NCBI GenBank assembly: GCA_032718865.1
Contig: JALUTQ010000001.1
Location: 558,001 to 622,000 of the forward strand
From: Tilletia caries
Taxonomy: Eukaryota > Basidiomycota > Exobasidiomycetes > Tilletiales > Tilletiaceae
Length of the DNA: 64,000 bases
Reading direction: 5' to 3'
The notes beneath the pieces are model-generated. The model made no database searches, had not been told where the DNA came from, and saw nothing but the letters and a program-made list of their open reading frames with translations. Below, one piece after another: positions 43,400 to 52,627 of the stretch. Position numbers and translations under genes: made by a program. Positions within the stretch are counted from its first letter, which is position 1, and the number at the start of each line of letters is the position of its first letter.

Positions 43400-44100
43400 T
43401 TAACCGAGTCTGAGAACGGTCTGCGCAGCCTTGGGGACCTCGCCAATGTCGGCGCCCGGGTCGGCGCAGTGGATCTGGTTCTGTGTTCGGCAGGGGAGAG
43501 GCGAGATGAATAAAAAGAGGGATGCAGGGATGGAGGGAGTCAGTGAGTGAGTGAATGTAACGATCGCAGCAAGCTGAGCAAGGTCTGAACACTCACCAGT
43601 GGTGGCATAGACGCAGCAGCAGCCGTAGCACGCCGTGTTGTAGGCGGTCGAACTCACACTGTACAAGCGGGTACGCTCGTAGTTGCAAGGGTTGGTCCAG
43701 CTGTCGACCCTAACCCGGCAGAACGAGAGCGTGGCATCTGCACATCTGCAAGGGAGAGGGGAGGAAGAAGGGTGAGACGACGGCTGTCAGAAGTGAGCTC
43801 ACCACCGGCGATATTGCGGGTCGGTCCTGATGGATGAACTTGACTCGACGCTAGACGGGCGCTGCTTGCGTCCTCGGGAGGCGGGCGCTGATTTGGGAGC
43901 TGACCTGTGTGTGCCATTCTTGCCGTCCTCTGCGCTTGCGTCTGGGTCTGGATGTGTGTGTGCCGTGGTGGCGGGGCCGACTGTGCTCTAACCTCTTGGC
44001 AGGCGTAGAGGCGCGCCTGCGCTTGTTGGCCGACGAAGCCTTCGCTAGAGCGGGCGCAGTCGCGGGTACACTGGCGCCGTGTGGAAGTCAAGGCAGCAGC
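43400..44100 (-). CDS. Small cysteine-rich protein (tentative)
   Basis: Exons 43400-43480 and 43597-43745 join in frame and give CADATLSFCRVRVDSW, TNPCNYERTRLYS, a CYGCCCVY cluster and a C-terminal IHCADPGADIGEVPK ending at the stop at 43400. A further exon (about 43992-44080, QCTRDCARSSEGFVGQQAQA...CQE) may precede it across a long 246-nt intron. The eight or more cysteines suggest disulfides and secretion, but no signal peptide could be placed, and the N-terminus collides with the SIN3 fragment. It may be a fragment. Confidence 0.4.
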
Positions 44101-44129
44101 GGCGGAGCGAGACGGCAGCGTGACTCGCA

Positions 44130-44300
44130 AGTGTGTGACGCGAGTGGAGTTCGAACATCGATAAGGTCTTGGGTGAACAGACTGAGCAGCTTGAGGAACT
44201 CTGTGTATGTCGGTCGGCTTCTTGACGCGGTCAAAGAAGTGGACCTCGTCCGTCGACCGAGTGAGAAAGGACGCCTGCTCCAGCCGCTGCTCCAGGCGTG
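44130..44300 (-). pseudogene. SIN3 corepressor PAH-domain fragment
   Basis: The minus strand reads DEVHFFDRVKK, then after a one-base frameshift near 44226 RPTYTEFLKLLSLFTQDLID and VRT. This is the paired amphipathic helix signature (FF-D-R-V-K...Y-x-E-F-L-K-L-L-x-L-F-T-Q-D-x-I-D), closest to the third PAH of Sin3. Nothing else of Sin3 lies around it, so it is a stranded 50-residue piece. Sin3 scaffolds the Rpd3 histone deacetylase complex. Confidence 0.7.
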
Positions 44301-44869
44301 GCAGGTAGGGCCGATCCAGAAGCGCCGATCACAGAAGCAGGAGCACCACTGAGGATGCCGATAGCCGTCGGCGATGTGGAGGACGGTCGAGCCGCCGCCA
44401 TGGGGAAGATTGTGTGTGGGTGTTGAGGACGGTACGGGTGCGGCATTGATGAGTGAGGGAGACTTCGGCGCTGCTGGTTCGATAGCCAGGAGGCAAGAAC
44501 GTGTTGAAATCATGGATCAGTGCGGGCGGGAGACTACGAGAGTAGCGACGAGGCTGGAACGAGAGGGAGGAAGGGGCGTTTGGAGTTGGCTGTCGGGGCA
44601 GAAGCCTGTGGTAAGGAAGGAGACTGGCTCAATCAGTCCAAATGCAAGAGTGTCAGCAACGAGTCAGATAAGAGACATACCCAAGCAGGCTTCTGGGTCG
44701 TTGGCTCGTTGCCTTCCCACAGAAGTTCCATCGTTGTGGACGAGCATCTTGGTGTCTGGCGAGCATCTTGATGAGCTCGCCGAGGCCGCTGATCGTGATG
44801 CCGGGGAAGGATGGTGTACGGGCTGAACTTGGAAAGGAGGCCAGCTGCGGGCCTAAACCACCTTCCCTG
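44301..44869 (-). other. Unassigned coding-looking fragment
   Basis: On the minus strand near 44700-44800 a frame reads FPGITISGLGELIKMLARHQ, apparently coding but not identified. The rest of the interval shows no gene. Confidence 0.3.
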
Positions 44870-45200
44870 GGGGCTCAATCGCCTCCTCTGACGGGCTCAA
44901 TCGCACCCTCTAACGGGCTCAATCGCCCCTAAACTCACGTTCGGGCTCAATCGACCATCACTTTATGGGCCCTGTCCACCATCTTTATGGGGCCAATCGA
45001 CCATCTTTATGGGCTCAATGTAATATCTTACGGGCTCAATGCACCCAAATCACGTTTTTTACGGGGCCAATCGCCTGTCGTTACGGGCTCAATCGACCAT
45101 CTTTATGGGGTCACATGACCATCTTTATGGGGTCACTCAACCATAGATCGGGGTCAGTGCCGGGGTGCTCGGGGCGAACCGACCATAGATCGGGACATTC
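44870..45200 (-). repeat. Inverted partner of the 30408-30690 repeat (right end of the 14.8-kb structure)
   Basis: On the minus strand the 35-bp end starting at 45200 matches the left end with two mismatches. Twelve or so GGGCTCAATCG / CATCTTTATGGGG units (plus-strand reading) follow inward. Confidence 0.8.
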
Positions 45201-45895
45201 ACCCGTTCTCGGACGAGGTTAACCACAGGATGGTACGCTCACTATCTTACCATGAGAGGGTATGAGGACCTTGTATGGCCGACCTCATCTCATTTAAGCA
45301 CAGATCAAAGGTATTTCTGGGTCGAAAATTCCAATTTTTTTGGCCCGCCTCAGACCGCCGAAGCTCTCGCGGCTCCTGAAATCACTGCGTTTTGGTTATC
45401 AGTTTTCAGTCGACGAAGTACGCCTGAAAACTGATTCAGTTTTCATCTCCGAATATTTTTGAATTCCCATCAGTTTTCTGGGCGTATCCAGATACCGAAT
45501 ACGGGTTTTGGTGAGATTTCCGTCTTCCCAGTTCAGGGGGGTCAGGGGGTGTTTGTCACTTAGCCTCAACCTCGCCCGCCTCTTTCTTCGCTTGAGATAC
45601 ATATCAGGAGTCGATTGATGCATGTACTTTGCTATTGATACACGCGTACTGACGTCCCCTGCACGCTGTAGGCCTCCCGCCTGTTGAGAACTGGGTCATG
45701 CTGCAAACCGTGCCCAGCCTTGGCCTCTCCGTCTCCGCCAGTCCGCCCTCTCCTTGCTTCCTCCTTTGCTTTCCTGCGCCCTATCCTCCTGTCGCTGCTG
45801 CTGGTTGTTGCTGCTTGCCCTCCGTTCGACAGGTTCGTGTTCATAGGTGTTCTGATTATCTGTTCAGGGGTTCACCCAGAAGGAAAGGTCAGCAA
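45201..45895. other. Interval without a supported gene
   Basis: At 45215-45259 lies the inverted copy of the CATCCTGTGG motif seen at 904 and 58932. The remainder, including 45300-45660, shows no gene. Confidence 0.45.
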
Positions 45896-46056
45896 AGAAA
45901 GGCGGTTAGCGACCAGAAGGTTAGCAAAGGTAGAGAGATGGTTAGCGAATGGACGTGCACAGAAGTCAGCAGTGATTATTCAGGCTCTCTGCTGGACGGT
46001 AGAGAATTGGTTAGCGAGCGGACGTGCACGGCACGGCTGTTCGAAGGTATAAATAG
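45895..46056 (+). promoter_or_regulatory. Direct repeats and TATA box upstream of the 485-aa ORF
   Basis: Four GGTTAGCRA words occur between 45900 and 46020. Two of them extend to GGTTAGCGARYGGACGTGCAC. They are followed by GGTATAAATAG at about 46047. The spacing (about 105 bp to the ATG) suits a TATA promoter with upstream binding sites. The sites' factor is unknown. Confidence 0.45.
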
Positions 46057-46162
46057 TTGTCAGTATCGTTGTCGGCCTGCCAGAGAGGACACTGCACCTT
46101 CAATCCCTTCCCCTCTTTTCATCCCAATTCCTGATCTTGTCAAAGAACGGAGCTCGATCAGC

Positions 46163-47620
46163 ATGGTCGAACCCAGTCCCTTACATGCATCCACGGCTAC
46201 TCACACAGGCCAGACGGCAAGTACGACCCACGTTCGATCGGCAAGCGCAGCGCACCTTCGTTCCCTTGAGGAACGCGTAGCTTCTCTTGAAGAACAGTTG
46301 CGGGCGAGCTCCGGCAGTAATGTCGCTTCCCAGTCGACGCCTTTCTCCACGACTCCGCGTCAGCGTAAAGAGCTGAGTCGTCTGGGCCGAAACCCAAACG
46401 GAGGGCCTTCGGCGCCTCCGATTTCGAAGAAGCAATCCCACACAAAGCTGCGCCGGCATTTTCGTCGGCTGGTGTACGTCGGTTACGGCAGCGTCCGAGG
46501 TGGCAAAAACATTGTTCGGCTACTGTATCCTACTCGTGGTTCCTGGCCAAGGCATGCTTCTTCTTCCCAAAGTATCAGCGCGTCAGCGTCCGGCGAGACT
46601 CAAACAGCTGAAGAGGAGCTCACCAGTGGGAACCAACTTCGTTTACACTTCGGCCGTCCATATAACGATCCCATCAACCAAACCCAGCTCCGTTCGTACT
46701 TCAAGTACATGCTCGCGCACAGACACCGATGTGGAGTTCCTGCCGACATGACCCTTGAGGAGCTCATCGTCGTCTGCGCCACTACGTTTGATGGCTGGGC
46801 TACGGCATACACACGGTCGCTGTCCTCTGCTGGCCGGCGAATGGCGGAAGCTGCGAAAGCTCGAGCATGCCACGCAGCGCGTCGAGCCCGGAAAGCGACA
46901 GCACGCGCTGGAGCCTTGCGGTTGCACCGGTACTACTTCTTCTCCGACGGCGCAAAGGTCCCCAAGACGCCAAACGATGCTGAAGAATCGCGCCATGTAC
47001 GTCGAGGAGCGGTTCGAGCCGATGTCGAGTTTGCCGCTCAGCCCTGTGTCATGAGCGACAAGGAAGAGGAGGATGAACCAGCGGATGACGACTCTTCAGA
47101 TAACGACGGGATGGAACCGGACAGGGTTCGGCGTCGCGTAGCAGTGGAGTGGCGATCTGCTTGTCTCGTCACAAGGCTCGAAGGTCTGGACAAGAAGCGT
47201 AAACGTCAGCCCTACAAGCGTATTCTACCTCCTACAAAGCTCCGAACGCTGCCACCAGGATTCACCTTGCCTTCGAGTATCCGTCGCTGGATGGTTGCAC
47301 GGTCTTGGGCGGAACAGAACCAGGACGCTTGCGTCGATGTTTCCGACAACGCTGGACCCTTCCAAGGGCCGTATTCCGTGACGAACGGTGCAAAGGACTG
47401 GGGCGAAGACCCAGATTGGTCGATGATTTCCCCGCCCAACCAACTTGACGACGAAGAGAACGGCGATGATGATGTTCTTGCCGGAGGTTCTTCGTCTTCG
47501 TCCTCGTCGAGGCGACGTCGTGGAAGCACCTCAAGCACGAGCAGCACAAGTAGCAGCGTTCAGCGTTTGTTGGATGCTGAGTTCGGAGGTGAGGAAGACG
47601 GGTCGCAATCTGGGATCTGA
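46163..47620 (+). CDS. Hypothetical 485-aa protein
   Basis: A single long frame without introns. I start it at the ATG at 46163 because the TATA box lies at 46047 and the upstream frame is repeat-like. N-terminal: Ser/Thr-rich, then a predicted short coiled coil (HLRSLEERVASLEEQLRAS, about residues 25-45), a basic RRHFRRLVYVGYGSVRGGK segment, FGRPYNDPINQTQLRSYFKY, an Ala/Arg-rich helix, an acidic patch (DKEEEDEPADDDSSDN), and a C-terminal Ser/Arg run. I recognise no domain. Intronless form, TATA promoter and position among elements suggest a transposon-encoded DNA-binding protein (a TnpA-like partner or gag), but this is inference. The reading frame is intact. Confidence 0.6.
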   Translation: MVEPSPLHASTATHTGQTASTTHVRSASAAHLRSLEERVASLEEQLRASSGSNVASQSTPFSTTPRQRKELSRLGRNPNGGPSAPPISKKQSHTKLRRHFRRLVYVGYGSVRGGKNIVRLLYPTRGSWPRHASSSQSISASASGETQTAEEELTSGNQLRLHFGRPYNDPINQTQLRSYFKYMLAHRHRCGVPADMTLEELIVVCATTFDGWATAYTRSLSSAGRRMAEAAKARACHAARRARKATARAGALRLHRYYFFSDGAKVPKTPNDAEESRHVRRGAVRADVEFAAQPCVMSDKEEEDEPADDDSSDNDGMEPDRVRRRVAVEWRSACLVTRLEGLDKKRKRQPYKRILPPTKLRTLPPGFTLPSSIRRWMVARSWAEQNQDACVDVSDNAGPFQGPYSVTNGAKDWGEDPDWSMISPPNQLDDEENGDDDVLAGGSSSSSSSRRRRGSTSSTSSTSSSVQRLLDAEFGGEEDGSQSGI

Positions 47621-48570
47621 AGAGGTGTAGGGACTAGAGGGAGTATGAGGGTTAGCGATACGAATGATTCAACATTGCTGCAAAGTACATTTGTCCATCA
47701 AAGTGTCTCGTATCTCTCATGAACTTGTTCTCTGGGTCCCAAACTCCCCGCCTCCGCTCTATGAATAAGAGAAAAGCGAAAGTCAGCAATGACCGTTCAT
47801 TGAGCATGGAATGATCAATGAGGTACTGAAGGCAAGAACAGGTAGTCAGCGAAAGGAATGACCTTACGAGGTGGCACCGCTGTCCTCATGGGGTCGAAAC
47901 TCGAAGGAGCGTGGCTCTAGCAGCCACTGTATGCAATCGTCCCGGATTGGGGATGAGAACCGCTGTGAAGCAAGTGGTATATTAGGTCTACTCTGGCGCA
48001 TGATCGGATTTGCCCTCTTCTTACTCACAATGCATGCACTCATCCGACTCATTGATCTCGTCCGAGAGAGAAACATCACCGAGGTTAAGCAGTTAAGCTG
48101 ATCTACATTCTGTCTTCTCTGTGCGGTAAAATATGAATCAGTGCGTAAGTCGTAAGCCTTCTCCCATCACTCCTTTGACTGAAGAGGTGGGCACATACAG
48201 GCATCAAAGTTCAAAGACGACGAGGATCTCGATGTCCCTGCCACGGTTTGAACACGCCTTTGCTTGACAGGAGGGCGAGCGGTGGAGTTGTCGCGCTCAG
48301 AGAAGGACGGGCGAAGAGCAACATCGCTGCATCGGACGCGACTCGCTCTGGCGGAAGTACCGAGAAGACGAAGCACCATTCATCTTGGACCTGTGAGGAT
48401 CGCGCAAGAGGAGCAGGAGCGGAGAAGAAGTACGATCACTGAGTTAGAGCCAAAGCATCAGATAGGATTTGATACTCACCATGACTGCCCATCCCTTCTC
48501 GTCATTCTGTCGAGCGGGCGGCCTCGGCCTCGGCCTCGGCCTCGTCCTCGGCCTCCGGAACTTGTCGATA
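47621..48570 (-). other. Unresolved, possible decayed gene
   Basis: Minus-strand pieces look weakly coding (SLSDEINESDECMHC before a GTGAGT donor near 48030; FSSPIRDDCIQWLLEPRSFE near 47900). A GGCCTC hexamer repeat lies at 48520-48560. No model or family could be defended. Confidence 0.3.
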
Positions 48571-48574
48571 GAAA

Positions 48575-49413
48575 CGCCTTCACCTCCAACAGGAGCATGA
48601 ACTCGAGCAGTTCCAGATGCTCGAGAGGCAGGCGATGGTTGCGCAGGCGTGTGCGAGGCTGAGGCTTGCGCGGGGGATTTGGAGGGTGGCTGCTGGGTTG
48701 GGGGTTAGGGGGTGGTATAAGCTTTCGGCGTTGATTGGGAAGTTGACTGTTGATCCTGGGACGACGTCGACTTGAGAGAAGAAGTGTGGTGCGGTGCCGG
48801 CGGCGGCGTCGGCGAAAGTTGCTTCGGGTTCGGCTTCGGGTTCGGGAGGGGCGATTCTTGGGGTTGAGGATCCGTTTGGGCCTGCGCCCGGGAGGCTGCT
48901 GCTCCTACTCCATCCGCGGCCCCAGCTCCGGGTGCGGGCACGGGCACGGGTACGAATGCAGCAACAGCAGAGAAGGAGATCCCCCGCCGCAAACCGGCCT
49001 TACAGCACGACAGCCCGCGTCAATTCCCCTCCCAAGCGCTCGTCGGCGTATACTGGCGCTGCGGCGGCAAGCTGATCGACGCGCTCCTGCGCTGCTCCCA
49101 GCTCTTACTCACGCGCGGCAGCGGGCGCGACGCGGAGCTGTACGCGCTCGAAGCGGTCGATACGGCTCAAGCGCTGGGGATGCCGTTGACGCTGTCGCGG
49201 GCGTTGCTGCTGCGCGCGGAGGTCAGGTTGTTGATGGGACATACCCGAGCTGGGGAAGGGCGTAATGATTTGGCGCGGGCGAGGGAGATGCTGCGTGATC
49301 TGTGGGCGCCGCAGGCTTCGGACTCGGCTTGGATCGAGGGTGAGGCGCAGCTGAGGTGTAGGAAGGGTGTGGAGGCGCAGGAGGAGACGCGCTGGGTGGT
49401 ACAATGTACATGA
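48575..49413 (+). pseudogene. Probable separase (ESP1) helical-repeat fragment
   Basis: Plus-strand frames read LEQFQMLERQAMVAQACARL, then after a stop near 48770 and a low-complexity Gly/Ala/Pro stretch, IPRRKPALQHDSPRQFPSQA, GGKLIDALLRCSQLLLTRGS, GRDAELYALEAVDTAQALGM and SRALLLRAEVRLLMGHTRAG, ending at a stop at 49411-49413. The G-x-x-x-D/E-A-x-x-Y-A-x-x-A-x-x-x-A pattern followed by LRAEVRLLMG resembles the TPR-like arm of fungal separases. The protease domain is absent. The family call is tentative. Confidence 0.45.
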
Positions 49414-50099
49414 TAAGAGGCATGATCAGAGAAAAAGGCCAGTTAGGTATGTGTGAGAGGCAATGGACTCACAGTGAAAGCGGGCGAGCTGAAGCGGAAG
49501 AGCGGTGATACCGCCGGCGGTGCCGGTGGTAGAGGAGTCAGGAGACAGAAGGGAACGACGATCGGGCGATTACCCCCTTCGGACGTGTGGATCCAGCCAA
49601 GCGCAAGGGTTATCCGAACCGGATCGCACTGCGAACGTTTCAGACAGAAAGAGGAGGTCAGTGTGACAACAAGAGGTACAAGGTGGAAGAGGGAGAGAGC
49701 TCACTGGGACTATCTCAATGAACCGTCCCGCAGGTGTGCGGACCTGAATGTTGGGTCTGAGAACTTGAGCGAGGCAAGCGGCGGGAGAGGAGGGCGTAGG
49801 GAATGCAGGCGAGACTCCACGTGTCGGACACGAATGGTGGTCCAGTGGTGCTGCAGTCAAAGTCGAGGTGATGTAGGGGTGAGTCGAGGGGTTGGCTGCC
49901 CTTCTCACTTGTCGCTAGTTGAAGAAGGATCAAGGAAAGAGTTGTGCAGAGTTGCAGACGCTTGGGGTCGGTTAGCGTTAGAATGTGGTGTTAAAATGTG
50001 GTGTGGAGACCCTTGGGGAGGGGGTTGAGTGATTAGGAGTAAAAGAGTGAAAGAGCCAGTGAGCGGTGAATAGAAGGTGGTATCTGAGTATCTCTGGCT
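49414..50099. other. Interval without a supported gene
   Basis: A minus-strand piece near 49490-49640 (VRITLALGWIHTSEGG, IVVPFCLL) looks coding but could not be extended or identified. Confidence 0.3.
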
Positions 50100-52274
50100 T
50101 TATCTCGTAGTCTGTACCATTGTTGCAACGACGCCGTCTCGACCACTGAACATGTGGGACCCAGGCAGGACGATGGCGGGTCCCAACACGCTGTCGATGT
50201 CGAGTATCGTTCGCACGCCTGAACTTGGTTGAGCGGCGAGATATCCGAGTTCATTCCAGGTGGAGGATGAGAATCCAGGTCCGTTCGGCCAGGCAACGAC
50301 GTCAAGGACACGAACCACGGCATATCGCTTGTGCTGCTCTCGCATGCGCTCGTCGAAGTATGGAAGTCGGAGGACGGAGTGAAACTGCGCCAGCCTTGGT
50401 CCCGTCGCAGTAGATACAAAGCATGCGGATGGATCCGATCTGGGTCCATGGCGCTTGCTTCTGGGTCGTAGGGTGAACTCGCCGACGGAAAGCTTGGGGA
50501 CGAAGTACGCTTGGGTATCGAGGACCAGTTGGGGAGAAGTTCCAGAGTAGTTGATGATTGGAACGAACAAAGCTTGGCCTGAGTCTCGATCCCTATTGGC
50601 CAAAGCGCAGATTCGCCGCAGGTCTGCAATGCTGAGGGTGACCATGCATTCCTGGGGTTCGTCGTTGTCGCTTCCGACTTCATCGCTGTCCGTACCCTCG
50701 CTCTCCTCGCGACCCTGCGATTCTCCATGTGCGGGTGCGGGGATCTTGGTGATCTCCTCCGACCCGATGCTGTCCCGAAGAATCCGCGATAATGGAGTGA
50801 CGGGCGTCGACTCCAGAATCGCTTTGATCCGATGGCGATCCTCGCTTCGAGTGTGCATCGTGTGCTCTAGCTCTCCGCCTCGGTGCTTGTTGGTTCTGAT
50901 CTGCGTTTGGAGAAGAGAAAACTGCGTCAGCCCGGTCGCGCCTGATTTTCCACGCTGCTCCCGGTTCCTTGATCCACTCACCCTCTTCATCAACCCGTAT
51001 GAACGTTCTTGAGGGTAACTCCAGAACGCCCATGCGGGCCCATGACGGCGGATATGGTCCGCAATATGTAGCGCAATGTGAAAGTTGTACGGAATCCATG
51101 TCGATTCGATCTCGGAGGCAATGAGTGTGGCAAAGGCCACCAAGCTTCTGTGAAGCAAATTGATCCGCGTCTCGTCAATGATCCTGGCATGGGCAAGCCG
51201 ACAAGCCAGTGCCAGTACCAGAGACGCCTCCAGCATCGTCACAAGTGAGACGGCTTTCGTATACTCTGGCTCCTTATCCTTCTTTGGTTCCTTATCGTCC
51301 TTCTGCTTTGCTTTCCCTTTTCCTTTGCGGGATTTGTCGAGCGGCGCACTGGACTGCGCATTCGTGGGAAATTGCGAGGAGTCTGACGTCGTAGGCGTGG
51401 GCTCTGATGCGGAGGTTGAGGCGATAGCTGGGTTGGCAGCTGAGCTAGCGGCTGCAGCGAGTAATCCTTGTTTGACCATTTTTTTCTTGGTGCTGTGGAA
51501 CATCTTCTGCTCGGAGTTGTGCAGATGGACGGACCAAGATGAAGCGAGGAGTACTGGCATGATGTAGCGTGACAAGATAGACCAGCCAGCTGCTGTTGGA
51601 GTTCCGCCCGAAGTCGATCCCAGATCGGGACTGATCCTGGTGATTCCGGTGGGGTACGTTGTTTCTTGAAGAATTGACTTACAGAGACTCAGATTTTTTG
51701 AGTCGACCAGGTCGCCATCCACCAACGTCTGCATCCAGAAGTGTTTGCACAGACCGAGGTCGAGATTGTGCATGACGTCGACAGGCGCATGCGCCAAGCT
51801 AGACCACCCAGGGAGCCTGTATAGAACGCAGATGGCTGCGCCGTGGTTGCGGCGAAGAGCTTCAACCTCGAAAGGTCGCAGCTTTGGTACCGCATCCGGT
51901 AGAGCCTTAAGGCAGTTCCGGCGATGATCAGCTTCGCTTCGCGGAGTTCCTTCTTCTCCTCGCAACAGCAGATCCACCCACTCCTCTTGATCCACAGTAC
52001 ACCACGGACAGAACTGCTTTTTGGAGGAATGGCTGGGAAAGCCGGCAGTGGTGGTTCGTGCATCCGTATCTGCCAGCAGGCGCGCAAGCCGAACCCGTAT
52101 CCTCAGGTGCTGGCCAGTTTGAGGGTCGCGTAGTTCAGGGACTTGAAGGCCATCTGTGTGTAGACGGTGTAGCTCCGCAACCACAATGTCCAGCGTCAAA
52201 TATTGAAGTTGATGAGGGTGAGTCGTCTCCGGGTAGTGGTTCAACCTCGAACCGTGGGGCAGGAATAAGGTCAT
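50100..52274 (-). pseudogene. tnp2/Plavaka-type (CACTA-like) transposase, 5'-truncated
   Basis: An uninterrupted 724-codon frame. It contains the zinc-knuckle-like FCPWCTVDQEEW (about residue 90), LRRNHGAAICVLYRLPGW, the family hallmark APVDVMHNLDLGLCKHFW (about residue 165), ILSRYIMPVLLASSWS, a Lys/Ser-rich insert, and WIPYNFHIALHIADHIRRHG followed by SYPQERSYGLMKRV. These match the second half of tnp2-family transposases widespread in basidiomycetes. The N-terminal part with the first catalytic region is missing: upstream of 52274 the sequence becomes CCATG/CATGG palindromes. C-terminal tail of about 250 residues is intact. The frame may look alive but the protein lacks its start. Terminal repeats were not found. 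Confidence 0.8.
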
Positions 52275-52627
52275 CGACAGGCTGTGCTTGCTCCAGGGTG
52301 GCCTCGGTACCCAAGGTCGGCCTCATCCTATTCGATAATAGGCGGGCGTGTCTCTCTGATGATGGTGAAGTGAATGGGCTGCCGTGGTGACTGGTGGTAG
52401 AATGCAGAAAGCAGCTTCGTCTTTTCTCCTGCTCCGTCATCGTTCCAACTTTGGCCGCTGCCATGTTGTGGCATGCTTTCTGCCATGTCATGGCAGTCTG
52501 TTGCTTATCTCATGGCTATCTCTCTGCCATCTCATGACCAGTCATTTGACAAGGTTTCTACCAACTCCTTTCCGCCCCTTGAGCTCGACATGATCTTGGG
52601 GTTCCGCATGGGAGCAGCCACTCCCTT
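52275..52627. other. CATGG/CCATG-rich spacer
   Basis: Between 52450 and 52550 the words GCCATG, CATGGC and CATGACC recur in alternating orientation. No gene is supported. Confidence 0.4.

Noticed and set aside
44870..45200. Telomeric or centromeric satellite
   Set aside because: Units are degenerate, few, and occur as inverted partners beside genes; no telomere-type repeat is present.
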